Of a stretch of 64,000 nt of DNA, positions 36,201-51,200 are shown piece by piece. The stretch lies in NCBI RefSeq assembly GCF_901933205.1, contig NC_044573.1, positions 87,130,546-87,194,545 on the forward strand. The letters run 5' to 3'. Source of the stretch: Camarhynchus parvulus (taxonomy: Eukaryota; Chordata; Aves; Passeriformes; Thraupidae). Within the stretch, counting starts at the first letter, position 1; the number at the start of each line of letters is the position of its first letter. The position numbers were made by a program, and so were the translations under genes. Under the pieces are notes generated by a model that had not been told where the DNA came from, searched no databases, and saw only the letters and a program-made list of their open reading frames with translations.

Positions 36201-39200
36201 TTGAAGTTTTATTAAATTATTTTTCTATTTCATAGATTTTTTGATGGAGGTCTAAAGAGCTTAGTTTGGGCCACTCTCCCGTGCTCCAACTAAACAGGCA
36301 TCCTGTTAACACCATGTTATCTCCCAAGTTTTTAGGAAGACTGCTTCTGGCCTCATCTCCTCTTTTGTGATTTTGAAGTACTTTTTGGTAAAATACACTT
36401 CCAATTGAGAATCTTTACTACCTTTCTTATCCTTTCTTCTGTTCTTCAGGATAAGTAGAAACTCAAAGCTCTCTGCTATTTCTGTTTGGGTAGGCAGATG
36501 GCATTTCACCTCCATGGAACTTTCTTTTCCTAGCCTGTTACTTGAGTGTTTCTGTGTGAGCTGAGTGCTTCTCTGTAAAACTGCCTGGGATGAAAATGTG
36601 TAATTAAAGGAGTGTGTATATTAAATTCCTTTGTTCTGACACTTAACTAGCTGCACAATATTCAGTGGCATAGTCAAACCATTTTTCATGCCTATGAAAT
36701 AGCAGGTTTTGAGCACAGGCTAGAGAATCTTTCTTGATGAGCTGCTAGAACACTATCAATGAAGCTATTGTCCATGACTACTGAGTAACCTTGGACTGTA
36801 GTAAACTCAGAAAGAGCAAGTCTGGAAGGAATGTATTCAACTAACTTTATGTCATTTAGGACTTATTTATGACTTTTATCATTATGTCCTATTCAAATAG
36901 CTCATAGCAGATCTTCACAGCTTTTTAGCCTTGCACTGAAAGAAAACATTACCAATGCTTGTGGCAGGTTCAAAACAGTACTGCAAACAGCAGAGGACAA
37001 TGAGGGCAGAAAAAGCTGACTTGGTTTTAAAATACTTTTTTTTCACAGGCTCTCTCTTTTTCTCTCTCTTTTTTTTTTTTTTAATGCATTCATGGAATGA
37101 GTTTCTGGGATATTTAATTATTATGGTAGTATGTAAATACTTATGTAAACTTAAAGCTGATTAAGGTGCTCTTGTGCTATGTGCCATAAAAAAAAGGGGA
37201 AATATGTTATGCTGTGAAGAAGAGAAGAGGTCAAAAGGGGAAATATACAAGCATAAGCAGAGAAATATAAAGTAACAAATTATCTTGCATTTCTATGCTT
37301 GTAAGCTATTGGGCTTTTTCACCTTCCAGGTGCCTATCCCCATGGATTAGAATTCAAGGGAATTTGGGGGTAGTTTCTGTGCCTTGGCTTTCCTGAACAC
37401 TCTACACCCTGAGTAGCAAGAGACACAGTCTTTTATGTTACTCTGAGGAGCAGCAAATACTGAAGTTCATCTGAATTCCATCTGTGTTAAGGCAGTGGGA
37501 TCTGGAAGGTTTAGTACACGGCAGGGAATTAGGAGTCCAAGTTTCTCATTCTGTGTCTGATTTACTGTAGGGCCTTTAACAACTTCTGTTCTGCCCTTCA
37601 CTTTCTTTGTGTCCGAGATGAATATGGTAGTAATTCTTAGATCTCTGGGGTATCACAAAGTTTCATTTGCTCATACAGCCTTGAACTCAACATGCAGAAT
37701 GCTATGAATTGATTTCTGATACAGCTGGCTGCCAGTGAGATTGACCTCATATTTGTCAATTTAATGGATTTGTTTTACCAGAAATAATGTTTATGTTCAG
37801 GTCTTTTTCACATGGACCAGTGCAGGAATGGGAATAGACCTGGTCAAAGACCAAACATATCTGCTTAAACCTTGCACCTTTAGGCACTGACATCCATGGC
37901 TGTAAATGATGTACTTGTCTGAACTGGGTAGAACACGGGACTGTTGAAACCATAATGTGAGAAAAAAGTAGCCAAACTGTGAACTTTTAAACAAGTTTTT
38001 ATTTAATTTTTGCCTGTTGATAAAAAGAATAAGAAGTACAGAAAAACATTGCCACTTAACATCAACTTTTGTCCAACTAAAAGACAGGACCATACTTTCA
38101 ATGTGAATTGCACTTAAGACAAAATACAGCCATAAGTAAATGTCCAGATCTTCAAATTTTTAGAATTAAATATTAAAATTATCTAAAGTGAAATGGTTTT
38201 TTGCATTTTTTCCCCCCGCATTGCATTTCTAACTGCACACAATGTTCCAGAGGGGCAGCAATATTAGGTGCTGCCTCTGTACTATCAGACTATAACTGGT
38301 AACCCCATGCAGGAGTGACAGTGATAAAGTTCTGATTTGTTATGTTGTAATTGTCATGCAATGCTGTAGAAATAATTACTTTGGTAGGTACTTTAAATCT
38401 TCCAAATGGGAAGAAAATGCAATCAATATGATGTTTCCTTTAAGCCTTTAATTCATAAGCCTTGCATTTTAGGTATCTGAGGCCAAAACTAAGAAAACCT
38501 GAAATTCTGCATTCGGGAAGAAAACCATAGAAGAAATTTATACTGTTTTCTTTTCAAAACCCATCCAAGAACAGTGAAGATCTTTGTAGAGAGGTTTTCA
38601 TTTGCATTCATGACAGCATGATACATATATAGCAAAAATTAAATTTATACAAGTGACAGAATCCAGAGCTATCTTTGCAACACATTAAAATATATGAAGA
38701 GCATATGTTGCATCACAACAGAGGTTTTAGATGAACCTTGGAAGCCTATATCTTAAGAGAGTTAATAAAATCACCTGATCTTAGAGAAACTAAAGGCCAC
38801 CTAGCTTCTCCCTTTCTCTGTGTCCTAGTCTAAGTGCCTAAACATATCCCCCATGAAGAAGTACTGCAATCTCAGTTCCCAGCACCACACTGGTAAGATC
38901 TTGAAAGCCTATTCTGCCAGTTTTGGTCACTGCACTCTCACCAGAAAGGTTCAATTCCATCTGAAAGTGCCCAGAGAGCAGCGACAAGGGTGATTGCAGA
39001 AGTTCTAGGAATGACTGAGAGTAAAAGATAAAGAGATCTGAAGTTTTGAGAAAATATATAACAAGAATCCTTACATATGTGAAGCATTGCTACAGGAAAA
39101 AAAACTCTTCCTCATTCCTGCCTATGTGCAGGAAAAAATGTATGCAAATAGCAGCAAAATAAAAGTAGATTAGACATGAGAAGAATTTTTTTTTTGTAGG

Positions 39201-42200
39201 GAAGATAATTAAACAGTGCAGCACATTTAAGAGATGTGTGGTATCTTCAGATATAGCACATTTTCACATGTAAACTTGCCAACAGTTGCTTAGTTGTAGT
39301 CTTGCTGTAGTTCTGTTGTTCTAGAGACATAAGACAAGATTTGTGGAATGAAGTCATATATTTTATGAGATCAACTGATACAGCTGGAAGATAGACAGAA
39401 GTTTTCAGGCACATAATCCTTCTTAGGATCTAAAGAAGCATCTGATCTCAAGAGCTTGTGTGCCTTAAAGTTTGTGTATTTTTTTTCCAGCTGTTTTAGA
39501 TAGTTTAATGACTATAAGAGAGTGGCTTAGCTCTGGCAGATTCCATTTTAGATTTGGGCAACCTCTTGAGGACCTTTTTAGCTCAATTTTTTAACATTCT
39601 CTGATCTGTTTAGTATATCTAAATTAAGCACTGTGCCATATCCTGACAGATTAGGAGACTTTGAATCTTCATCTAGATGTGCATGATGGATGAATAATTG
39701 TTTGCAGGGAAGACCCTTTGATGTACAATGAATTGTATTCTTGTCATACAAAAAGTATTGTGGTGTTTCTGGAAAATTTTGGGCATTGGTTTTTAAAGAT
39801 CTTTGGGTGAATGAATTGAAAAATCTAAATAATTCAAAAGCTTTTGATTGCACCAGTCACTAAAGGTTTGACTTCCAAAATTATTTTAAAAATTACTTTT
39901 CTGCTACTTTCCTTGATTTAATTATGGCATTTTCAATTCAGCAGCTTATGAATTTAGTCTAGTGATTTTAAAGATTGATTTACCTCATTTCTAAAAGTCT
40001 TTCAGTTTGAAAAAGAGTGACATAAAACACACAAAACAACCTTTAAAGGCACATCTTAAAAAGTGTCTGCTACACGCTGCATTTGATCATCATCAAAAAT
40101 GTAACATTTAATACAGCAAAAATTACTTTTATTAACTTAATTCAAATCACAGTTACCCAGAAAATTGTTACAGACTCTCTGCAGATGCAATAGATATATT
40201 AAATCCAGTAAAATATTTTATAAAATTATATTTGTACAAGATTCTGTGTTGTAGTAATTTGATTTAAGCATCATGCTGTCATAATAGAAAATAGATAAAC
40301 ATTTGCAGGTAAAGATGAGTATTGCTGTAGAGTAGAGCCAATGGCTTGAAAGAGAAATGAAGTTGTATGAGTAGTTAGTGAAGATTAACTAGCAGAGAAG
40401 TAAGATGTTTTATATATTGGATTATTTCCCACCCTGCAGTCTGTGGAAAGCTATTCTTTGTGTAACAAGAATCTCTCTACATGTACGCTCTTGTTTCTAC
40501 TCTAAAAGAAAACACGTGGTTCTTGCATATTATGTGTTAAACAAAGGACACAAACATTTTCTTAATTCCACTAAGTCAAATGTTTTCCTCTTAAAGCATT
40601 TCCTAAGTCATTTCCATCTCACTAACTTGTCTTTCCAAATTCAGTTTGCCTTGCAGTGTGGAAGAACCATCACATGCGGACTGTTACCAACTACTTCATC
40701 GTGAATCTCTCTCTGGCTGACATTCTGGTCACAATTACTTGTCTTCCAGCAACTTTAGTTGTGGACATCACAGAAACGTGGTTCTTTGGGCAGACCCTCT
40801 GTAAAGTGATTCCCTACTTACAGGTATTATTTTTCTGTTTGTGTACACATTACCCATGTTATGAAAACCAGAAATGACAACAGCATCTTCCTAATACTTC
40901 TAATCCAATGAAAGTCCATAACTGATACTGAGTAGGTGTCTCAGAGTACATGCTGAGGCCTAAAATACTGTTCCACTTGGGAATATGATTATGCATAGTA
41001 AAGACTGGTTTTCATCCATCTGATTATTGGACTTTCGCAATGCATCTTTTTGGGACTTTTTTTTCAGATGCTCTTTACTTTTTGTGATCTTTTTAATTAT
41101 TCAGAAGGGATGTAAAGCAATAAAAATATCTGTAAATAGAAATAAAGTGATTAATATTCTCTCTGTGTGGGTCTGAACAGCTACACAAGTGTCCAGGACA
41201 GAGAATCCAACTTCTGAAGGCAGTATAAACTTTTTTTATGTTTACTGAATTTGTGTCAAAGTATCCAGGTTCACTGGGAGTTGATCAGATTTTCTGCCTT
41301 AAGCAGTAATTGCTTCTCATTTACCCATGGACTTAACTAGTTTTGAAATAATTTGCATCATTTGTACCTTTTCTAAGAATAGGTGAATGGATTAACTGAT
41401 TGGGTAAACTAGAATGACAAGTGCTTGGCTTTGTGGTCATTAAAATTCAGAAGAATTAAGCAGTACTCAGAGTGTGGGCAGATCATCAGCTCTGTGCCTC
41501 CAGCAGAATTTATATTTGCAGAAGATACCTTGATGGCCAAAGAACTATAGTGTCAAAGGCAAAGTTCTCCAGCAGCTATGACCTCTACTTGATACAATCA
41601 AAATCACAACCTTTTTTTTTTTCAAAACCTCCATTGTAGTGAAAGAAAATCTGAAGAGTGATCACCAAGCATACAAATTGAAACAATAAAACTAAAGTGA
41701 TAGGTTATTTCCTTTACTGAATAAAAGGTAAAATGTCTTAGTCTGCCTTAAGCTGATTGTTGTAAAGGACTTTTTCATGAGATCCTGAATTTCAATGTTC
41801 TTGTAAAAAACAAATTAAAATGATGGCTCTGGTATGCTAATATAACATAGAAACCAACAAATAATATTTTTCTACAAAGAAAAAAAGATAAAATTCACTG
41901 TCTAATGTTTGAAAAGTTTTTTCAGATAAAGTTTTATACATTCCCAGTTGATTAAATTTTCTATTTCAAAATTTGATTTTCCAACACCCATTCTGTTTAG
42001 TTAGCATCTCAATGTGTGAATTATCTTGTGGATTCTAGTAGGAGTACAGCAGATGAGGATATCTGTTGTAATTCTGTAAGAAGTTATTTTAAAAGGAGTC
42101 TTTGTCTGAGAGTCTATTTAACAATTGCAGATAAAGAACTAACCGTGTTGAAAATATAAATTTTTAAAACTCTGGGGGGAAAGTATGGTAAATAATTTTT

Positions 42201-45200
42201 GAAACTGTAGGTAAAAACCTCATATTTATATAATATTTCTTTTTCTTTAGACAGTTTCAGTGTCTGTGTCTGTCCTAACACTCAGCTGCATTGCTTTGGA
42301 TCGATGGTATGCAATTTGTCACCCTTTGATGTTTAAAAGCACAGCCAAGCGAGCAAGGAACAGCATTGTAATTATCTGGATTGTGTCCTGCATCATAATG
42401 ATTCCTCAGGCTATTGTTATGGAGTGCAGCAGTGTGTTCCCAGGATTAGCCAATAAAACCACCTTGTTCACAGTGTGTGATGAGCACTGGGGAGGTGAGT
42501 CTGTCATTGACCATACGAGCTGACTTTGTACTGCTATAAAGTAATCAAACTATCAGGAGGTGTTAAATGAAGTAATCAAAATATCAGGAGATGCTAATAT
42601 GAAGTCAACTTGTATAAACATAACAATAAATGTTCTTGATTATATAAGCTTTCCAGGAACTATCATTTTTTTCAAATTTTGTGAAATTTCTGTGGATTTC
42701 TTTTGTGTTGTTGAAGCTTAAAATACATTTTAAATTAAGTTTAAATGAATGAGGCTGACTAGTGTCTTGACCATGTTAATGCTTCCCAGAGAGCAGAAGT
42801 GTTCTCGCCCTTCAATGCTTATGCTTATATAATTCTGTGACTGATGTACATTGAAAGTTGACAAAGACTTCAGTACTTAGCCTTGAGAAGTAACTATGCA
42901 AGAACAGATTTTCTTTTCACCTGATATTTTGCTAATTGCTGGCATTTGACTCATGTTTATAGGTATCTCTTGGGAGTTCAATGCAAATTACATGTCATTG
43001 CAGAATTTACAGAGATGTCATCAATATAGGGTAGTGAGTTAATCTAAAATTTGAAATTTGTCATGGACAAAATAATTTAAATATCTTTTTGAAAGTGATC
43101 AGTTGCAAATTAGTCTATACAAGAAGCGTAACCCTGTATTTCCAGATTAACTTTGAATCTAACATATTCTGTGTCTGACTGAAGCTGTAAGAAGCTGTAA
43201 GGATTGCCAGGGAGTAACTACTTCTATTTTGTCTTCATTCACAGCAAGTGGTGTGAGCCACCCACCCGAATGGCTGGGGCTCGACTCTGGTGGGCCTTGG
43301 CACACCTCCAATGCTAACAGAGTGCATGAGTTACATGCTGTGCCTCTGACACTGGATATAATGGCCATCAGTAATACCATTCTTCACACACAGGAAAACA
43401 AAGCCAAGTTTGCCAAAACACACAACTAAAAGGTGCCTGTTTAATAGCCTTGAGTCCAGCTGAAGCACAATCAGATATTTTCCCAGAGCTGTCTCTGTAG
43501 AAGAAGATTCCAGTCCTATGAACAATTGTGATAAAATACAACTGGCTCACCTGTGTTTAATTATCATGATAAATTAGCTTAAACAGCCTGAACTTCTGAG
43601 GACTCTTCCATGTGCTCTTCTGGAAGTTCTTTTCCTGCTAACAGCTTTCACAGAGCCACCAGAGGATTAATGAGAAGACACTGGGTATCATATTCCCTGT
43701 TCTTCATCTCCTTCATCTCAGTTAGCCCTCTGGGACAAGGCAAGGGAGCAGAGGTGGCCACTAGCTCATTGGTACTCACTGCTGACAAAGGTGTGCTCTA
43801 AGTTCATAGCTGAGAGGAAGCCTCTGTTGAGCTGTACTGTACTTAGTGTTTCATTGGAGAGGACAAATCTGCTCTTTACTTCTGGTGTTCTTCCTTCATC
43901 TGTGAAAAATTTTGTATCCCCTTCTGCTGCAGGATACTGCAGTAGTTATGTTACTATTTTCTTTCACAGCATTCATTCCAAGTACAATTTTTGTCCGCTC
44001 ATTTTAGTGCAGAAGCAATTATTCATGCCTTCATCACTTCAGGGTTAACTCTGCAGCAAAGATTCTTTTAATCTCAGCCTAGGAAAGGATGTGGTTAATT
44101 TATTAGGAAGTCAAGAGATCATTTCATCAGGGAATGTAATCTCAGAATTTCCAGATCTGTATTGGCCACTTTTTGATTCCCAATGGAAAAGTGCTGCTTT
44201 TGAACTACAGATTCTGTAGTAGGTTTAGAAATATTTTAAATGGTGCTTCTTGTTCAGTTGTGCTGAAGTAGTTGCAGCCTGAGCTGAAGCACCCACTATT
44301 CAAAAAAACCCCGAGAAACAAACAACCCAAATTCCCATATGCTTGCAAGACTCTACTCCTATGGAGTGTATTTTTCTAAATTTAAATCTACTGGTCTTCA
44401 GGTTATGATGTGAGCCTTCACTTGGGTGTTTGGAGAGATAGAGGGGATTATAGTAAAGGCAAGTATATTTGTGTATAGAATAAATTTTTTTTTTGTCTGG
44501 CTTCAGAAAGGGAATACAAACACTTCAATTTTTTAAAAATATTATTTATATCGAGAATGAAAAGAATAATGTTATATTAAAAAGTTTTCTGAAATGGGAA
44601 GCTTTTCACTCCACTGAAAGATAACAATCCTATTTTTATCTTGCTGCCTTTTAAATGAATAATTCTTCTAATTGCGATGCACCATCATTGCTAGTTATTC
44701 TGCTGGTGCATTTTGGATATCCTTAAAAAATCTCCATGATCTAATAATAGCTTATCATAGTAACTTGAAAGAAGAATCTTTATATGTATTAAATTATGAG
44801 CAGATTTCTCAAAATCATGGAATTTCCTAGTAAAAGTAGAGTTAACCATATTTTATCAATGAGGATTATATATACACAGACACATCTCTTTCAGACTATA
44901 GCAAATGAAGTGTAATTTAAAAATAATTTCCATTCTCTTGAAAGTTTCTAAGGACTCTGAGTTATTTCAAAGCATAGACTATGCAGTTTTTCTACTGAAA
45001 AATAGGGTTTTAAATCATAAAGGTCCACAAAAAGAACAAAAGAAAAGAGTAAGGCAGTGCTTTGAAAAGAGGGGTGAGCCTTAAAGGTGGAAGAAGAAAT
45101 AAAAAGCTAATATTTTTAAAGAAAATACCTGCATTGTTGGATTTTGTTTTGCCTCTTTTGACTATGCAAATATAGAAGGTCAAAGAAAAAGCTATCTAGG

Positions 45201-48200
45201 AAGATGTTGAAGGAGAAAGAAATTAATGCTGCTACAAATAACCCATATTTGCAGCGAGAAAGTGGAGATGTAGATGTTGCACACACTCAAGAGACCCTGA
45301 GAAAGTCCTATAGGAAAATCAATTTCGAGAAAGGGATTGTATTTGGGGTGTTTATTGCTTTGTTTAGAACTGCATACAATTAATGCTGTCTAAAATTACA
45401 GTACATCTGATAAAATCTTTGCAGAATATCGTGTACACCATATGTTCTGAGGATGTTAAACTGTGAATGTTAAAGACTGGGACTGCAAAAAGAGGATGCT
45501 TAATACCACTTTCCAAAGTGTTTTGGAAGCCTGTTGTAATTCTGGGACCCCAGGGCCATTGAAGCATGAGGTGCTATGGAAGAGTAACTGGAAGTCATGT
45601 CCAGGAAGATGTCAGAGATGCCAAAGCAGGAGACAGCACTGTACCCTACACAGACTTAGGGCCAGCTGCTGGAGACCATAAAAGTCTGATGAGTGTCTGG
45701 AGGGAAGGTCTGATCAGTACTGTGACACCTGGGCTCCTCAATGGTGAACAAATAGTCGCCACCCTGACTAATAAGATTTGAGCATGCTGTTGGAAAGCTG
45801 CCAGTGACTGCAAATGGAGCAGTAGTTCAGCCTAAAACAGGGCTCAATTTCTTTATAATTGCTTCTGGCATTCCTGAATGTAGAATTCATTGCCAATTCT
45901 AGGCTGACGGTTTTTCATCTTGAGTACTGTCTAATAACAATATTTTATTTGGGAATGCAGAAGGATCCAACATGTGACCTATGCAGGCTCACTTAAGGAG
46001 CCAGAGTTGGCCACAGCTCTATAATAGTCTGTAATTGCTGCGCTGAATTTGATTATAAAGTGCCAAAATAAAAGAAATGTATATTAAAATGAGTTCACCA
46101 TGTGTCCAAGTCAGCTAAATACATTGTCTTAGAGCTGTTCAAGAGGAGAGTGTTAGCCAAAGTGCGTTAGCCAAGCCCTTTGCAAATGATAAAAAGAATA
46201 TGGAGATAATTCTTTCCCAAAACTGCATGGCTGAGTGGAAACAAAGGGAAGACTTAGTGTTCCTTTTCCTCTTGGACTATTCATACAATAGTACAAACCC
46301 ACATTGTCTTAATTCTGGAAAACAAATAGCTGGAAATTGCAATACTACAAGAAGATTTATACATCCTGTTTATCAAAGTGTTCAGAATTTAATGAAAAAC
46401 TCTTGGCATATTTTAATGTAGAAGGAAGTTAGACTATTTCAAAACTAAAATTGTGCTGGGTGTTATTGTAAGTTGATAACTCAAGCACAATATGTTCAGT
46501 TTCAAGATGTAATTTTAGTATTAGCTAGCCCTAAGTACTCTGACATAGGAACTTAGCTTGGAAGCACTACATCATGTGTTTGATTTTTTTGTCCTATAGG
46601 CGCCCACTTCCTAACATCCCTGATTATTAAGCTTTATTTTAAAAATGTACACTTTTAATTGCATTGCTTCTCTGCGTTGGTAACTCCAGAACCTCATGGG
46701 TATCTTCCTGAGAGTAGGGAACCTGGGAACTCTACTAATGCTCAGCAAACTTGATTTTCCTTATTCTTAAGGAAGCTGTCAGGAGTACCAATTTTGTTAA
46801 GCACTATGGCTAAAGGGACTATTTCATTTGCTAGACATATAAAAATGTTTTGAGCATTTATTTCAATTTGATTTCATATGTATATGTATACATGTATGTA
46901 TATATATATATTTACACAAATATAGTAAAATTCTGGCAAAAATCCAGAAGCTGCAGTTTCAATCTACCAATTTCAGGCTGGGACTCGAAGACTACATGGA
47001 GAGGGAAGCTTTAGAAAAATTTAAAATGTGTTTAGTAACCCCTGAAGTAGACAGATGAAAGCTCATTTTAGCATACTGATCCTTTATCGGGTGGGGTAAT
47101 TACAGTGTATGAATGAAGCTGAGTAGGAATGCTGATCTGAATCCAGTCCAACCCCTGTGACCACCTGTTTGCTTTATGTTTTATTCTCTCTTTTCAATAG
47201 AATAGCAGCCAGAGGCATGAGAGTCATTGTTTCATTCTTAAAGAGGTGGTTACTCCAGCTAAGAACAATCTCCCCCTGTCCTGAAGTCCATTATGTGACC
47301 ATAGGAGGCAAGGACCCTTTTCTCCTCCTCTGCTTGGCAGTAAGAGTTTCAGCTGTCCCAGTCAGGCAGGAGCACAGACTGATTGATGTTTGCATTCAAG
47401 GAGCCTGGAACTCATTTGATAAATGAATAGTATCTTTAGCCAGCCCTCCTTCTTCTTGCTGCTGGGATTGTCAAACAGCTTTAAAGCTTTTCTTTGGCTT
47501 GAGAAGCTAAACAGAGTCATGTTTCTTAGGGAAACATTCTGCAAAGGGCTTTGCCCTGGGTGGAGGAGGGACAGGTTTCCTTTGATGTTTAGCAGCTGGC
47601 ACTTTCCAGGTGGCTAATCTTCAAAGGCAAGTGTTAGGATCTTCCTCCAACCTGGTCCTCAGTTCTTTGTAGATAGCTAGGCTCATTTAATGTTTTACTT
47701 TACTTGGAATGCTAAATTGGAAGTCATAAACTCCAGATGGCCTTTTAAACATGTACCGTCCTTCCACCTGAAAGGGGCCCGGCTGCCGGCAGAGCACTGA
47801 TGAGGCAGGTGGCACCTCCTCCTGAGCAGAAAGAATGCACTTTCAGTTCTGACCTCCTGTGATCCCAGTAAGTCGCATTACTCCAGTTGCTCCCTAATCT
47901 TTCCACCTGTGGAGCACGCATATCAATACTTCCCTAGCTAGCAGGGCTGCTGTGAGGCTGCCTTTTCTGGAATGCAAAAGCAAGTTTGAGATCATCAATC
48001 AACATATAATCTCAGGTTAATGCCAATTATAAAAAACCTGCCCCAAATGGTCTGGCTCCACCAGGGACATTGACAAGAGTTAGTAGCTGCAGCTGCTAGT
48101 TAGGAGCTGGTAAGCTGGTTTGCTACAGGACCTTAGAGCAAGTAAGAAGTCAAATACTACTCCTCTGAATTTTTTGAACCCTGATCTATCAAAACTATCA

Positions 48201-51200
48201 AATGTTAGTGGCAGCATCTCTATTGCCTTTGCTGGGAATGAACATTGTCTGGATTTTGCTGTAGCAGGTTTCTATCTCCTTGATACTGAAGATTTTCTGG
48301 GTGTACCAGCAGGCACTTTTCAGGTCTAATGGCAAGTGTAAGATTACCTGAGTCTGCATTTGAGAGTGAGCCTGGAATTTACATTATGGTGTTCTCTTCC
48401 CTGCTATGAGAGTTGTGGGGCAAGTCCTTGTATATCTTTGCCTGAACAAGCTCTGAAATTCTCCTGACATGCTCTTCTTTGATAGGGTCCACAGTGTCAG
48501 TCACTTTAACAGGCAGAAAATAATTTTGATGCACCAAAGTTTTGATCTCATGCAATTCTTTTTTTTTTCTTTTCTTTTTCCCCCCTTTTTCCTTTTTTTT
48601 TTTAATGTAAAAAGCAATCAACACAGAATTTCACTTGCAGATCTTATCATCCTGAAACATTTGGAAATTCTGGAAATTAAAATAAAATTTCCTTCTTTAT
48701 CCAAGATGCAACGCTTAGTATTACCTTGCAATTTAACTGTTCATGGGGTGCAGTTTCTCTTCTGCTATGTGTTGTTACTGTCCAAATGTTCATTCCTTTT
48801 CTGAGGCCATCCACAGATGTTAAGTTGTAATTAATACCAACAATTGGCAATAGCAAACTACATTTAATGTTACAAAATAGAAGACAGGTTTTCAGGCACT
48901 GCACATTCTGGTGTAAACTACTGATGGAGCTTAAGATGTAACATTCTTAAAACTCAATACAGGCACAGCACTTCTAAGATGTTTACTCTAAGCAAATAAC
49001 ATTCATAAGTTGTCTTTTGAAAAGAGATACACGGGAAATTAGAACACAACACTACCAAACTCATTATTGTTAAATCTGAGTTTAAAACCATCTTGGAGAT
49101 TTCCTAGGTTTAAAGCACTTAAATGTACTGATTCTATTTTTAAAATTTAATCGTAATAATTAATTACTGCATCTTAATCAGATATATTCTGCCACCAACG
49201 AGTGATTTATGAAATGTGTGTCTCTCCTCCCATCAGTGTCCTGTGTGCTGTAGTTTGCAGTTGCAGTCTTTGTAGGTGAGGGATTGTGCAGTTTACTCAG
49301 GGATACGTAGTAGCCTTTGCAGAATTAAAACTAATGACACTTACACAACCTTTCAATACGTCAAGGATGAGATAGGTTGGATGATTATTTACCTATTTTT
49401 AGATAGCAAAATTTTTCACTTATAGTTAATATTTCATTTTTAGATAAAAAAATTAATCCATCATTATTTTAACAAAAAGTAAAACTTCACACTCCATATG
49501 TAAAGTAATAATATGATAAGAAATCAGTAATGTGATATAGGAGATCCTTGAGATAAAAAGCATGTTTCTGATAGAATGTATATAGAAGGGATTAAAAAAA
49601 CAATCTTGACCATAATATTATTTGGTACATCTTCCTGTTATGTTAAAAAATACATGCATATCTATATGAATAATTTTTCTTAAGGTGATTTTGAAATGTA
49701 TGTATATTTAAATGCACCTTTCCTATTTGAATTCTCTTTCCAGCTGAGGTTTACCCCAAGATGTATCACACATGCTTTTTTCTGGTGACATACATGGCAC
49801 CACTGTGTCTCATGGTGTTGGCCTATTTGCAAATATTCCGGAAGCTGTGGTGTCGCCAGGTAAGGCACTCAGCACTGCCTCTGTTTAATTGCTCTTGCAG
49901 CTTTGTGCAGATTCCCAGGTACAACCTCTTCCTTTATACACTCCATTTTGTCACTTAGGAATTTGATTTTTCCATCCATGCAGGTATACAGCCACCTTGG
50001 AGAGGCATTGAGATGTAATGAAAAATGAAGGCAGTCAGAAAGTAAACAGCTTTCACATGTCTGTGAAGGGCTTTCTCTTAGAGAGAAAGAAAGCAAAAGG
50101 CTTCAGAAAAATTGATTATAGATAGAAGGAAAATCTCTCTCACTGTATCTGAAATGCTTGCCAAAATACCTTAGATGACCTTATTTATACTGCCAAAATC
50201 TCCTGTAGCAGTCAAAATTTAAGATTGACTTTCTCATTTTGTTAGTTTTATTTTTATTTTTCTTACTCAGGTTGATGGCAGGTCCAATCTGAACAAAATG
50301 CAAACTAGAAGGTCCCACTATCAGTACTGGGAGACTGGAATTTCCTGATGTGAAGCTGGCTGTTACCAATTACATTTGATGTGAATTGATGACAAATAAT
50401 TGACACAATTTCTACAGTGAACATCTTTTATTTCAAGATTCAAATAAAAATGCAGGAAGGAAAACAAGAACACTAAACAAAACAAACAAAAAAACACACC
50501 AAGCAGACAAACAAACAAAGAACATTTGAATTTAGGTGGCAAAATGATGTATGTTTTTTCAGGAATCTTTAAAAAACTATTTTGTGTGTGTGAACTGTAA
50601 TTTGTCATGCACCAGTCTATGGTGCTCTCTGATGTCTTCTGCTTTGTCTAGGATTTATCTATAGCTGTAGTCCACCACCAGCTGCCCTGTCATTCTGAAA
50701 AGGACAAAATACTCATCCTGTTGAAGAAATAATGCAAGATATTCCATCTCAAGTGGCTCTAACATAGTTCATGTTTCTATCAACATATGGGCATGAATCA
50801 CCTCTCTCACTAGCATGTTTGATACCATCCAATTCTGAGGCTGTCCTGGGCAGGGGATAATACCTGCCCCATCAGGAACATTTTTCATGTACTTCATAAT
50901 GATTCATCGGAGAAATCACGAATAGACTTTGTATTTCTAAATATGTATGTGATAAAATTAAAAATCAAATCTTATACTGACAGAATATATCTCTCATAAG
51001 TAACGCATATACAGGAAATACCAAATCCATTTTAAGGCTTTTGATATTGTCCATAAGTCATAAGAGCAATTTTTGTCACTTCTAATCAGATTAGGTTAAA
51101 CCAGAATTGCTGTTTATCCTGCTTGTCAGCTTTAAATTATTATTTTTGCTTTTAATTTCTTAGGTTGATAAGATTTAATAACAAGATGGCTTGGAGGTTA

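Larger units (their letters stand above)
28641..40644 (+). other. HCRTR2: Main part of HCRTR2 intron 1
   Basis: The whole intron is 13,424 bp (27221-40644). Past the CpG island it is AT-rich. It contains CR1 remnants, a 22-bp duplication, two GC-richer unclassified patches (30990-31180 and 32085-32630) and conserved-looking stretches near 35330-35960. A pyrimidine tract lies at 37050-37083. No coding exon is recognised. The acceptor of exon 2 is TTTCCAAATTCAG. Confidence 0.75.
42495..49743 (+). other. HCRTR2: HCRTR2 intron 3 (7,249 bp)
   Basis: This is AT-rich intron. It contains an imperfect 31-bp duplication just past exon 3, a TA-rich tract (46876-46912), a polypyrimidine tract (48557-48604) and a GC-richer, conserved-looking patch near 47755-48110. 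Short open frames at 43159-43801 and 45463-45781 have no recognisable product. Confidence 0.75.

Noticed and set aside
43159..43440. Possible extra exon in intron 3 after TTCATTCACAG
   Set aside because: An acceptor-like motif only; no homology, and including it would disrupt the continuous exon 3 to exon 4 join.
45463..45781. Overlapping short + strand frames in intron 3
   Set aside because: No protein match recognised; both frames are short and start at arbitrary ATGs.
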